From: JASHVB01 sp963762885
GTDB lineage: Bacteria > Pseudomonadota > Alphaproteobacteria > Acetobacterales > Acetobacteraceae
Assembly (NCBI GenBank): GCA_963762885.1
Contig: CAVXNH010000038.1
Coordinates: 62,001 to 126,000 of the forward strand
DNA length: 64,000 bases
Direction: 5' to 3'
Part shown: positions 50,401-58,957 of the stretch, in pieces
Layout: the number at the start of each line of letters is the position of its first letter
Numbering within the stretch: position 1 is the first letter of the stretch
Made by a program: the position numbers and the translations under genes
The notes under the pieces: generated by a model
What the model was told of the DNA's origin: nothing
Database searches by the model: none
The model's input: the letters and a program-made list of their open reading frames with translations, nothing else

Positions 50401-50975
50401 CCGTCCAGCAGCAGCACCGCGCCGGAGGCGATGGTGCCGATCTGGCCGCTCCCGAATTGCAGGGTCGCGCCGCCGGCGTCACCGATGATGGAGTAGGTGC
50501 CAACCAGCGTGCCGGGCGCCGCACCGGCCACCTGCATCTGCGCAGCCGCTCCCGCGTGGCCGCCATAGAGATCGAGCACGCCGCCGGTGTTGTCGAACGT
50601 CATGCCGACGGTGAGCAAGCTGGCGGCGGTCATGCCGCTGTTGCCGACCTGGAGATAATTGCTGTTGGTCAGGCTGCCGCCGACCGTCAGCGTGCTGCCA
50701 CCCGCGCCGATGGCGTCGACGCCGACGCTGCCGTCGTTGTCGAGCGCGCCGGCGACGGTGTCGTCGCCCCCGGCATCCTGGATCTGTAGCACCGCCGAGG
50801 CGTCGCTGATGGTGAGCGACGCGACGGTGATCGTCGCTGTCAGCGAAACGGTGTAGGAACCGGCGATTGCGATAAACGCGTCGTCGCCTGAACCCGGGAC
50901 CGTGTCGGTGGGGCTCCAGTTGGAGGCAACAGACCAGCTACCGCCCGAGGCGTTGTTCCAACTTACCGATGCCAT
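48438..50975 (-). CDS. Giant surface protein, N-terminal open frame
   Basis: 845 residues as given; real sequence ends near GSGQIGT at about 48591, after which an extra base shifts the frame into a basic nonsense tail (DRQRRGARTRRPERV). The N-terminus MASVSWNNASGGSWSVASNW is followed by beta-strand-rich low-complexity Gly/Ala/Thr/Asn sequence and the first tandem units, each with LLLDGDAYSSEGGSALTVAG and FDLSLYGHSLLQYGSGQIGT blocks. There is no Sec signal peptide, consistent with type I export. Confidence 0.72.
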   Translation of the reverse strand: MASVSWNNASGGSWSVASNWSPTDTVPGSGDDAFIAIAGSYTVSLTATITVASLTISDASAVLQIQDAGGDDTVAGALDNDGSVGVDAIGAGGSTLTVGGSLTNSNYLQVGNSGMTAASLLTVGMTFDNTGGVLDLYGGHAGAAAQMQVAGAAPGTLVGTYSIIGDAGGATLQFGSGQIGTIASGAVLLLDGANALLANSSDTTTDSALDGLTDNAGTLRIVNGASVGIAGNLLNAGGLLLDGDAYSSEGGSALTVAGTLTNTDYISVGPPSGNLGANDTLIAAALTGTGSVGLYGSTNQASFDIAAAAPATLAFDLSLYGHSLLQYGSGQIGTIASNVTLLLDGPDALVADASATTSNSALTGLAENDGTLRIVNGASVGLTGNLLNTGGLLLDGDAYSSEGGSTLTVAGTLTNTGFINIGPPSGNLGANDTLIAAALTGTGSVGLYGSTNQATFDIAAAAPTTLAFDLSLYGHSLLQYGSGQVGTIDSNITLLLDGPDALIADASATGSNSALTGLTDNAGTLRIINGASVGLAGNLLNAGALLLDGNSYATEGGSTLTVAGTLTNTDYIDIGPPSGNLDANTTLIASALTGTGSVGLFGGGTAEAVFDIAAAAPTTLAFNLSLYGHSLLQYGSGQIGTVASNVTLLLDGPDALVADASTTTSDSALTGLAENDGTLRIINGASVGIAGNLLNTGGLLLDGDAYATEGGSTLTVAGTLTNTDYINVGPPSGNLNANTTLIASALTGTGSVGIFGGGTAQAVFDIAAAAPAVLAFNVSMFGHSLLEYGSGQIGTDRQRRGARTRRPERVRRRRVGHQQQQRPDRPDGQCRHAAHPQRRKRWPHR

Positions 50976-51578
50976 TGATCGACCCCGTGACGTTCCGGTG
51001 GTGATATTATGTATTCAGGGGAGGACATCCGCCGGCAATCGGTTGCGCGATGTATAAAGCGCGACGACCCCGGCGATCACCGTCCCACTGGCGGGTACCC
51101 AGCAGAGGACACCAACGTTCAATTGCTTAGGCCATTCTCATTTCATGTTACAGCTCTCGATCCTCCGGCCCTTTGCATCAAGAAACCGTCCGCATTACGA
51201 CGCCGATGAGATTATCCCAGTTTTCATCCGACCGGTCACTAAGCCGTGCAACATCGAGGTCACGATTTCGTTATTTCGAGATCGACATCAAAATGTTGCG
51301 TTTACCGATTTATGGTCGGCGCCGTCAGGCAGGGAAACCATTATTCGGCCTGTCCGGTTTTGTCCGGCCACCTCATACGTTCTGGTGGCGTTTCCTTCCG
51401 GCCGATTTGCGCAGCGTCAGGCCGGATCGATCGTTCAGCGCCCCCGGAGTTGCGTCAACAATCGGCGATGTTGTTCGCCATCGACGATGCGCCCGGGCTG
51501 GTTTATCGGGGTGATCGTTCACGACGCCCGACCATCACCCGTGGCGAAAGCGACCCATTTCGAAGAGAGGCAATCTCC
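50976..51578. other. 603-nt intergenic region upstream of the giant gene
   Basis: The region lies between the start of the giant gene (leftward) and a dehydrogenase gene (rightward). It is less GC-rich than the genes and shows no convincing protein. A GATATTATGTATTC stretch at about 51000-51016 is a possible promoter core for one of the divergent genes. An unusually long leader is common for large surface-protein genes. No regulator gene is recognised in it. Confidence 0.5.
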
Positions 51579-52466
51579 GTGCGCGCAGTTGGAGTGATGG
51601 TTCACGGAGGTCCCGAGGCCTTGGAGGTCGTTGATCTCCCGGAAGTCCATGCGGGGCCTGGCCAGGTGCGCATTCGCGTGCACGCCGCAGCGGTGAACCC
51701 GACAGACATATTCGTCCGGGACGGTTCCCGTGCCGCGCAGCAAAAGGCTGATCCACCGCCCTATGTGCCCGGCATGGATGCGGCAGGCATCGCCGATGAG
51801 GTCGGCGACGGTGTGTCAACCGGCGTTAAAGTCGGGGACGCCGTCATCGCCATGGTGATCCCCAAGGGCAGCCACGGCGCGTACCGTGAACAGCTTGTCC
51901 TGAACGCTCGCGCCGTGGTTCCCGCTCAGCGAGGTACCACGCACGTGGAAGCCTGCACGCTGCCGATGAATGGACTGACGGCTCGCCAGTCGCTCGATCT
52001 GCTCGGGCTGCTGCCCGGTCAGACGCTTGCTGTAACCGGCGCCGCGGGCGCGTACGGCGGCTATGTCATACAGCTTGCGAAAGCCGATGGGTTGACCGTG
52101 ATTGCCGACGCGTCCGAGGCCGATCGTCAACTGGTGAAGGCGCTTGGGGCCGATATCGTGGTCCGTCGGGGTGACGACGTCGCGGCACGGATCAGGGAGC
52201 ACTTTCCAAATGGCGTGGACGGCCTCGCCGATGGCGCGGTGTTGAACGAGCGTATGATACCAGCCGTTCGCGACGGCGGTGCGTTCACGTCGGTGCGCGG
52301 CTTCACGGGGATAGCGCAACGCAGCATCCGATTCACCACGACATTCGTAAGGAATTACGATTGCGAGTTCGAGAAGCTAGACCGGTTGCGCAGGCAGGCG
52401 GAGGCTGGAGTCCTGACGCTCCGAGTGGCGGTTACTACCCGCCGACCGTGCTGGAGAGGCGCATAG
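51579..52466 (+). CDS. Zinc-independent alcohol dehydrogenase / quinone oxidoreductase family protein
   Basis: 295 residues from GTG 51579, with AGAGAGG upstream (51564-51570). The MDR fold begins VRAVGVMVHGGPEALEVVDL, contains PPYVPGMDAAGIADEVGDGV, and the nucleotide loop is VTGAAGAYGGYVIQLAKADG (AxxGxxGxxxxQ). It lacks structural-zinc Cys residues. The tail after LTLRVA reads VTTRRPCWRGA, unlike the family's usual helical end. A frameshift or true C-terminal decay near 52430 is possible; a shifted frame gives YYPPTVLERRIGDCK. The substrate is not known. Confidence 0.8.
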   Translation: MRAVGVMVHGGPEALEVVDLPEVHAGPGQVRIRVHAAAVNPTDIFVRDGSRAAQQKADPPPYVPGMDAAGIADEVGDGVSTGVKVGDAVIAMVIPKGSHGAYREQLVLNARAVVPAQRGTTHVEACTLPMNGLTARQSLDLLGLLPGQTLAVTGAAGAYGGYVIQLAKADGLTVIADASEADRQLVKALGADIVVRRGDDVAARIREHFPNGVDGLADGAVLNERMIPAVRDGGAFTSVRGFTGIAQRSIRFTTTFVRNYDCEFEKLDRLRRQAEAGVLTLRVAVTTRRPCWRGA

Positions 52467-52696
52467 GCGACTGCAAGCAGGTGGAACCCGCGGGCGGCTT
52501 GTCATACAATTTTGATACGTGAAGCCCCGGACTCCCGCAATGAAGCTCAGATTTTTGTTATTGTTGGACGGCCGACCGGGACTGCTTCGGTCGGCGGCAC
52601 TTGTTCGGCTGGCAGCGTGCAAGAGCGACCTGTTGCGCGCCCGTCTGCTGTCACTTCCAGGCTGCGCCCGGACGGTCTGAGGCAGACCCTCATGCG

Positions 52697-53933
52697 CTAA
52701 TCAGGGATCGGCTCAGGCTGTCCGGCCAGGCCCAGGCGGCTCCAGATAGCGAGGATCAGCATGGCCGCCGCTGCCGCCATGGAAATCCGTAACGATAGCC
52801 GGCTGCCGCTAACAATCCGCCGAAGACCAGTGCTCCAATGCCTTGACCGAGAAACAATGCAAACGCGAACGCTGCAACGGCGGTGCCTCTCGCTTCCGGC
52901 AGAGTCTCTGTTGCGCGCGCTTGCAGTATCCATGGAACATGTAAAACGTGAGTCCCATTAACATCTGCATGGCGGTCGCGACCGGCCAGTTCGGCGCCAG
53001 CGCCAATCCCCCCAACCCGCCTGCCACGCCAATACCACCGAGCAACAGCAGGTGCGCCTCGCCAACGCGGCGCACCAACCGTCGAGCGAAGCGTGTGTAA
53101 AGGAAGGAACCCAGGCCAAACACGGCAACGATCAATCCGGACGTCGCGGCATCCAGATTGAAATCCTGGATCAGGAAGGCTCCGACATAGGGAAAAGCCC
53201 CGCCGAACAGGCAGAACCCGTCGAAGAAGGCAGAAATCAGCAGCCACCGCCCGGCCGGCCGCAGCAGGAAACTGAGATAGGTGGCCAGGCCAGGAACCGC
53301 CGCCGGATCCGGCGTCCCTGATGTCTGCCAAATAGCCTTGCCGAACCGTGCGGTCAGTGTACCGCCGACGACGATCGCAAACAAACCCAACGCCACAAAG
53401 GACATACGCCATCCGGTCCGATCGCCGATCAGGCCGGAGATCGGTCCGGTCAGCATCTGTGCCATTACCATGCCGGTCAGCAGGCGACCGAGGGTCGCCT
53501 GACGCTCCGCATAGGGAACAACATCGCCAACATAGGCCATCATCAACGGGATCACCGCGCCGGCGAACAGCCCCGATACCGCGCGCAGTAAAACCAATGC
53601 CGTGAGGCCAGAGGCGGCAGCGCAGGCGGCGACGCAAACGCCGTAGAAGGTGATCGCCACGCAGACCACCCGAAGCTTGCCGAGGCGGTCCCCGAGTGGC
53701 CCGAGTACCGTCTGGCCAAGCCCGTACGGCAGCATAAAACTGGCTATCAGCACCGATGCACGCGCCACTGTCACGTGAAGGCTGTCGGCGACAAGCGGCA
53801 GCAGCGGATCGAGCAGCCGCATTCCGGACCCGGACGCAAACCCCGCCAGCGCCAGAATCCCGATCGGAATTCCCGTTGCCAGCCGGACGCGTGCAGGCCA
53901 AACCGACACGCCGCGGATCAGCGTGATGGACAT
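52697..53933 (-). pseudogene. MFS transporter, two single-base deletions near the 3' end
   Basis: From the ATG at 53933 the protein has about 12 membrane segments (MRLLDPLLPLVADSLHVTVA, motif A GPLGDRLGKLR, LLRAVSGLFAGAVIPLMMAY). The frame breaks at FHG near 52939; the next frame continues ILQARATETLPEARGTAVAA. It breaks again after YRYGF near 52785, and continues MAAAAAMLILAIWSRLG to the TAG at 52697. Adding two bases gives 1,239 nt, 412 aa. It resembles 12-TMS drug/metabolite exporters of the YbjJ/YnfM type. Likely a working transporter in the real genome. Confidence 0.8.
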
Positions 53934-54437
53934 GCCGTCTGCTCACACGGCGCTGGAGCAGACGGCATTGATCCAGGTCAAATGCGCCTGTCTCGGGACG
54001 CCGGCGGCTTCGATCTGGCCCAAGGTTGACCTGAATCAAAGTGGCCCGGACGCTGCCATGATCCAACACCATTGGACGAGGCCAGCGGCTTGCGGTCGCG
54101 TGCTGGGTCGGACGTTCCACATTTTCGCCGCGCGTTGCGCTCGCCGCGATCCGCGCTGCGTGTCGCTCGGCTGCTATTGCGCCATGCCAAGGAACGCTGT
54201 TTCCTCGAGCGTGGTGCGACGCTCTGTCTCGGCAACGCGCTCGTCGCCCGCCTGCTGCACTCCGTTCCAGCATCATGCCGCCGAACAGCATGAACTCCGG
54301 CGAGCTAGATCAAACCATTTGCCGACTACACACCTTGCCCAGTCGCTGGTCCTGTGGGTCAGAGCAAGTGGTGCAAAGTCCAACACGATGCAGGCGGTGC
54401 CGGCGGCGCGGCGAGCCGCCGCGCCGCCGGCCACCGA
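53934..54437. other. 504-nt region without a clear gene
   Basis: The stretch between two minus-strand MFS genes shows no gene I can support. On the minus strand, about 54190-54290 has a short coding-like run (AGDERVAETERRTTLEET then FLGMAQ) ended by a stop; it may be a fragment of a lost gene. No transposase or repeat was recognised. Confidence 0.4.
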
Positions 54438-55832
54438 TCAGCGGGAGATATGCTCCAGCGCCAACAAGTTGGTGCGCGGGCCGAAATAGCCGATCGCGAC
54501 CACCACCACGCCCATCGCGCCGGCAATGAAGATGAACACGCCCTCCACGCCGTAATGTTGCAGCACCCAGGCGATCATGAAGCCCGTGAACACGACGGAC
54601 AGCCGACTCAACGAATACGTGAAGCCGATTGCGCGGGCGCGGATACGCGTGGGGTACAGTTCCGACTGATAGGTATGGAACGAATAGGAAAGCCACCGAT
54701 TGCACATCGTCTGAATGGCGCCCAGGATAATCAGCGCGATCGCCGCGTTTTGCATCGAAAAGACGATGCCGATCACCGCGATGCCGGTAGCCGAAATGAC
54801 GATCTGCCATTTCCGCTCGATCCGGTCCGCCAGCACCATGCTGATCATCGGCCAGCTCGGATCGGCCAACGCCATGACGAAGGTGTATTGCAGGCTCTGG
54901 CTGACGTGAATGCCCTTGGCCAGCAGCAGTGTCGGTACCCATGCGGTGAAGCCGTAATAGCCAATGGTCTGGAACAATTGGAACACCATCAGCATGATGG
55001 TGCGCGACCGATAGGCTGGGCTGAATACTTCGAGATAGGTGCCGGGACGTGAATCCTCGGCCTCGGGCGGTTCGATCGGGGGCAGTTCCCTGCCGGTCCG
55101 TGCCCGCACCTTTGCCTCGATCGCGCCGATAACTTGCTCGGCCTCGCTAAGCCGGCCTTGCTGCGCGAGCCAACGCGGTGATTCCGGGAGCGCGAGGCGG
55201 ATCCACCAGACAACGACCGCGCCGATCGAGCCTAGCCCGACGACCCAGCGCCAGCCGTCGATGCCGAGCGGGGCGTGCGGCACCAGTTGCCAGGCCAGCA
55301 GAGCCACCAGTGGCGTGGTCAAGGCTCCGACACCCTGTTGGAAGCCGAATGCCTTGCCACGCATGCGCTTGGGCACCAGCTCGGCGAGATAGGTATCAAT
55401 GGTAACCAACTCCACACCAACTCCAATGCCGGACATAAAGCGCCAGAAGTTCAGTCCGTTTGCGGAACTCTGACATGCCATGATCAGCGCTGCGACGCAG
55501 TACCAAAGCAGGGCAAAGGTGAAGATTGTTCGCCGGCCGTACTTGTCCGCTACATAAGAAAATCCGATGGTGCCAACAAACATTCCGGCGAAAAACGCGG
55601 CGATGAAGCTGGCGAGGCCGGTCATGCCGAAGAACGAAACCGTCGTCGGTGTGAAGATTTTGGCGGCGTACAGGCCGGGCGCGACGTAGGCGGTGAACCC
55701 GATGTCGTAGATTTCGAAGCAACCGCCGAGCGCCAGCAGGATTACCATGCGCCAGGTGACCGCGGTCACCGGTAATCGATCGAGGCGTGCCGTGATAATG
55801 GCAGCAGAATTCGCCATCGTGGTCGTATTCAT
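54438..55832 (-). CDS. MFS transporter (aromatic acid/sugar-type, 12 TMS)
   Basis: 464 residues. The conserved MFS loop between TMS 2 and 3 is SYVADKYGRRTIFTFAL, and the family loop LVPKRMRGKAFGFQQGVGALT precedes TMS 5. PESPRWLAQQGRLSEAEQVI is the large central loop, and the second-half motif is SELYPTRIRARAIGFTYSLSRL. These features fit the sugar porter/AAHS families that import organic or aromatic acids with protons. It may feed the CoA-dependent catabolic genes nearby. Intact coding sequence; 504 nt downstream lies the frameshifted MFS gene. Confidence 0.9.
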   Translation of the reverse strand: MNTTTMANSAAIITARLDRLPVTAVTWRMVILLALGGCFEIYDIGFTAYVAPGLYAAKIFTPTTVSFFGMTGLASFIAAFFAGMFVGTIGFSYVADKYGRRTIFTFALLWYCVAALIMACQSSANGLNFWRFMSGIGVGVELVTIDTYLAELVPKRMRGKAFGFQQGVGALTTPLVALLAWQLVPHAPLGIDGWRWVVGLGSIGAVVVWWIRLALPESPRWLAQQGRLSEAEQVIGAIEAKVRARTGRELPPIEPPEAEDSRPGTYLEVFSPAYRSRTIMLMVFQLFQTIGYYGFTAWVPTLLLAKGIHVSQSLQYTFVMALADPSWPMISMVLADRIERKWQIVISATGIAVIGIVFSMQNAAIALIILGAIQTMCNRWLSYSFHTYQSELYPTRIRARAIGFTYSLSRLSVVFTGFMIAWVLQHYGVEGVFIFIAGAMGVVVVAIGYFGPRTNLLALEHISR

Positions 55833-56173
55833 CGTTGTCGTTCCCCCGGGTGCGTTCTGGTCGTTAAGCCGCGTCTCCCGAACTCACCCCAGTTTCCCGG
55901 CAACCCGTTGTTTCAGGCCGCAAGTTATGTGCCGTTCCGATCTTATTGGGCACGTTGTCGCCGATGGCAATGCCGTGACATTTGCACACTGGAACAGTCG
56001 CGCCGGGTCTGTCAACGATACGACTCCGCATTGACAATTTTCACACCGCGCAACGACGCGCGTTGTCGCGGATGGCACACCGCAACCGCTGAAAAATGAC
56101 AAGGGCCATGACGATTACAGTAACAATGGAAATGCGCTAGAGTGATGCCGCTTGCGGGTCGAAGGGAAAATGC
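55833..56173. promoter_or_regulatory. 341-nt divergent regulatory region
   Basis: The region separates the divergent MFS and alpha/beta hydrolase starts and holds no gene. A TTGACA hexamer lies at 56031-56036, but no good -10 box follows at 17 nt. A CCATGACGATTACAGTAACAATGG near-palindrome at about 56105-56130 might be an operator. Both are weak, sequence-only suggestions. Confidence 0.35.
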
Positions 56174-56977
56174 ATGGACATCGAACGCGGGCTGGTACAC
56201 ACCGGCCTGGGCCATATCCACTATCGCGCGGCCGGTGCCGGCTCGCCGGTGATGCTGTTCCATATCAATCAACAATCCTCGGCACTGATGCTGGAACTGA
56301 TGCAGGCGCTGGCGCAGGAATTCCGCGTCGTAGCGATAGACTATCCGAGCCACGGAGATTCCGACCCGATCACGGGGCAGCCTTCGTTTGCCGACTATGT
56401 GCAATGCGCCATTGCGGTGATGGACGCCATCGACATCGATCGCGCGGCGGTGCTCGGCGAAGCAGTGGGTGCCGGCGTGTCGGTGGCGATCGCGAACAGT
56501 TTCCCGCAAAGGGTGGACCGGGTGGTGCTGGTCAACTGCCCGTTCTCGCCCGACCGTACACGCACCGCGACACATGTGCGGGAGCTGCAAAGCGGGTTGC
56601 GTCCGGAGGATGCGTCCGGCTTTCCGCTCACTCGAAGCATCGAGTTCATGCTGGAGAAAGACCCAGGCCACGCGCCCATGCAGCCGTCGCAGGACTGGAT
56701 GGACCGGATCAACACCGCCCAGATGGAGGTGGGACGCAATCGCTGGCAGGCGGTGACCGCACTGGCGAACTTCGACATGGAGGGCGGGCTGCGCACGCTG
56801 GTTCAGCCGACCTTGCTGCTGGTGGGCGAGCACTTCTACTACGCGCGGTTCCTTGATGAGGTGATCGCGCGGGTGAAGGACCTGCGATACGAAGTACTGG
56901 CTGGCGGGCGGTTCTGCATGACGTGGGAACGGGCGGACGAGATCGCGGCGAAGGCGGCGGCATTCTTGCGCCACTGA
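56174..56977 (+). CDS. Alpha/beta hydrolase-fold protein with alanine at the nucleophile position
   Basis: 267 residues, alpha/beta hydrolase fold with VVAIDYPSHGDSDPI, the nucleophile elbow LGEAVGAGVS and PTLLLVGEHFYYARF. The elbow is GEAVG, so the nucleophile position (residue 97) is Ala instead of Ser, Cys or Asp, and the usual late His motif reads LAGGRFCMTWE. The fold is complete, so it is either a catalytically dead relative, a lyase-like or cofactor-free oxygenase-like variant, or a binding protein. Neighbours are the MFS importer (divergent) and a TRAP transporter. Confidence 0.85.
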   Translation: MDIERGLVHTGLGHIHYRAAGAGSPVMLFHINQQSSALMLELMQALAQEFRVVAIDYPSHGDSDPITGQPSFADYVQCAIAVMDAIDIDRAAVLGEAVGAGVSVAIANSFPQRVDRVVLVNCPFSPDRTRTATHVRELQSGLRPEDASGFPLTRSIEFMLEKDPGHAPMQPSQDWMDRINTAQMEVGRNRWQAVTALANFDMEGGLRTLVQPTLLLVGEHFYYARFLDEVIARVKDLRYEVLAGGRFCMTWERADEIAAKAAAFLRH

Positions 56978-57104
56978 ACCAAAGCTCAATCGATCGAAGC
57001 CCGCGGTTCGGGCCGGGTATCCGAGCCGTCCCGGCTCGATTTTGAATAAATCGTGTGATGGCCGCGATGGCCGTTGACGACCTGGAGCAGATTGTGGCGG
57101 TGGT

Positions 57105-58949
57105 TCAGCCGAGGAAGCCGGTCGACAGCCAGGGGACCGCCGCGACGACCGCCAGCGCGAGCAAGAGCGCCGCCATGTAGGGCCAGATGCGGCCGAGCGC
57201 CTCCTCGCTGGAGGCGTGGCCGATCAGGCAGGACTGGTAGAACCCAACGCCGAACGGTGGCGAGAACAACCCGATTCCCATCGCCAGGATCGCGACGATC
57301 GCATAGTGCACGTCGTTGATGCCGAGCTGTTTGGCGATGGGAAACAGCAGCGGGCCGAACAGCACCATCGCGGGCAGACCTTCGAGGACACTGCCGAGGA
57401 TGACGAACAGTGCGATCGAAATCGCCAGGAATCCGGCCTGGCCGCCCGGCGTCTTCACCATGATGTCAGCGAGCGTCTGGGCGAAGCCGGCCTGCGTCAG
57501 GGCCCATGCCATCGACGTCGCGGTGCCGATGATCAGCAGGATCGCGCCGGACAGCCTTGCGGTCTCGACGAGGATCGGCATCACGCGGTGCCAGTCGAAA
57601 TCGCCGTACACGGCCAGCCCGACCACGGCGACATAGACGACGCCGACGGTGGCAACCTCGGTGGCGGTGGCGATGCCCTCCAGCACCACGAAACGGATCA
57701 GCAACGGTAAGACCAGCGCGGGGATGGCGATGACGAACAGCCGCCCGATGCGGGCGAGTGGCGGCCGCTTGCCGACCGGCACTTCGTTGCGGCAGCGATA
57801 GGCGACCACGGCGACAAGGGCAAAGGCGGCGACCGTGGCGGGCAGCAGGCCGCCGGTGAACAGTGCGGCGATCGAAACGCCGGTGACCGAACCGACGATG
57901 ATGAGCAGCAGGCTGGGCGGAATGGTTTCCGACATGGCGGCGGCGGCGGCGAGCTGGGCGACGAGCTCGCCGGGATTGCCGCCGCGTCGTTTCATCTCGG
58001 GAAACAGCACCGGGGCGACCGCGGCCTGGTCAGCCGCCTTCGAACCGGAGATGCCGGAGATCAGATAGATTGCGGCGAACAACACGTAGGACAGGCCACC
58101 GCGCTTGTGGCCGACCAGCGCGCTCAACAGGTCGACCAGGACGCGGGCGATGCCGGACAACTCCAGGAGCAGGCCGAGCAAAACGAACATCGGGACGGCG
58201 AGCAACTCGGTCGATGACATGCCCTGGTCCATCCGATCGACGATGATCGAGACCGGCGCGCTGGTGGCGAACACGACATAGGCGATCGTGGAGATGCCGA
58301 AGCAGAACGCGATCGGCACGCCGGCGGCGATGCCCAGGCCGACCAGCACGACGAAGAAGACCAACAGGTTGGCGTTGCCGATCGCCACCAGCCAGTCCCT
58401 GGTCCACCAGAACAACAGGCTGAACGCCACGACGACGGCTGCGGCGGCGAACAGATCGCTCCAGGTCGCCGCGGCCAGAAGTTGCCGTAACGCAATGATA
58501 AGCAGCAGGACGAGGGCGACCAGCAGGCCGGCGACGCGCCAGGAGTCGGGGATCTGCAGTGCCGGCGACATCATCAGCTCTTCGTCGACCATATAGGAGG
58601 CGGCCGGCAGGAGGATCTCGGCGACGAAGACTGCCACCACCAGAGCACTGAGCGTGGCAAGGAAGCGCTGGGCCCGGGGCGGCAGGTAGGAAACCACCGC
58701 CGTCATGCGCATATGCTCTCCGCGGCGGAGGGCGATGACGGCGCCGAGCATCACCAGCCAGAGGAACAGCAGCCCGGCGACCTCGTCGCTCCAGAACAGC
58801 GGGCTGTTCAGCGCGTAGCGCCAGATGACGCCGGCAAACAGGATGCCGACCTCGACGAGGACGAGAATCGCGGCGGGGATTTCGGTGACGATCCGCAATA
58901 TGGAGTCCAGCGCCGCGAGTTGCGGGGCAGCGCGGCGCTCAAGCTGCAT
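57105..58949 (-). CDS. TRAP transporter fused permease (DctQ-DctM)
   Basis: 614 residues from the ATG at 58949 (MQLERRAAPQ), 8 nt after the binding-protein stop. The N-terminal part (about 20-170) is the four-TMS small subunit (VIWRYALNSPLFWSDEVAGLLF is the DctQ motif). The C-terminal part (about 190-614) is the large DctM subunit with about 12 segments, including VPMFVLLGLLLELSGIAR and SGSKAADQAAVAPVLFPEM, and DVHYAIVAILAMGIGLFSPP. The fused architecture is common in alphaproteobacteria. It takes up a dicarboxylate or similar organic acid by sodium symport. Confidence 0.92.
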   Translation of the reverse strand: MQLERRAAPQLAALDSILRIVTEIPAAILVLVEVGILFAGVIWRYALNSPLFWSDEVAGLLFLWLVMLGAVIALRRGEHMRMTAVVSYLPPRAQRFLATLSALVVAVFVAEILLPAASYMVDEELMMSPALQIPDSWRVAGLLVALVLLLIIALRQLLAAATWSDLFAAAAVVVAFSLLFWWTRDWLVAIGNANLLVFFVVLVGLGIAAGVPIAFCFGISTIAYVVFATSAPVSIIVDRMDQGMSSTELLAVPMFVLLGLLLELSGIARVLVDLLSALVGHKRGGLSYVLFAAIYLISGISGSKAADQAAVAPVLFPEMKRRGGNPGELVAQLAAAAAMSETIPPSLLLIIVGSVTGVSIAALFTGGLLPATVAAFALVAVVAYRCRNEVPVGKRPPLARIGRLFVIAIPALVLPLLIRFVVLEGIATATEVATVGVVYVAVVGLAVYGDFDWHRVMPILVETARLSGAILLIIGTATSMAWALTQAGFAQTLADIMVKTPGGQAGFLAISIALFVILGSVLEGLPAMVLFGPLLFPIAKQLGINDVHYAIVAILAMGIGLFSPPFGVGFYQSCLIGHASSEEALGRIWPYMAALLLALAVVAAVPWLSTGFLG

Positions 58950-58957
58950 GCCGGGCG

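Larger units (their letters stand above)
38795..50975 (-). pseudogene. Giant multidomain surface protein (4,059 aa after correcting three indels)
   Basis: One gene from the ATG at 50975 to the TGA at 38795-38797, as given broken by three single-base indels: an extra base at 48590 (ACCGATCGCC for ACCATCGCC), a missing base near 42245 (APAT/R for APADSLSG), and an extra base at 38909. Net correction gives exactly 12,180 nt, 4,060 codons. N to C: MASVSWNNASGGSWSVASNW start without a signal peptide; six tandem beta-helix units (about 50400-47800); choice-of-anchor/MSP-like repeats (about 47100-46000 and 42000-39850); cadherin-like stretch; two Calx-beta-like stretches; three vWD-like domains at about 45190, 43597 and 39830; a C-terminus ending SSDGHGGTRVALA, as on type I secreted proteins. 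Probable secreted adhesin or matrix protein. Confidence 0.8.

Noticed and set aside
48429..50789. 786-codon plus-strand frame over the tandem repeats of the giant gene
   Set aside because: It is periodic only because the sense repeats are; sense frames give beta-strand-rich conserved units, and the antisense has Arg/Gly/Gln-rich nonsense.
51009..51578. Short plus-strand frames in the region upstream of the giant gene
   Set aside because: Overlapping frames in all phases, none with conserved composition or a ribosome-binding site, so treated as noncoding.
52756..54291. 511-codon minus-strand frame covering the first MFS gene
   Set aside because: Only its last ~65 codons are conserved (the transporter's C-terminal part after a frame break); the rest is out of frame.
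53934..54437. Possible transposase or regulator gene between the MFS genes
   Set aside because: No frame shows a family motif; only a short coding-like run ended by a stop was seen.
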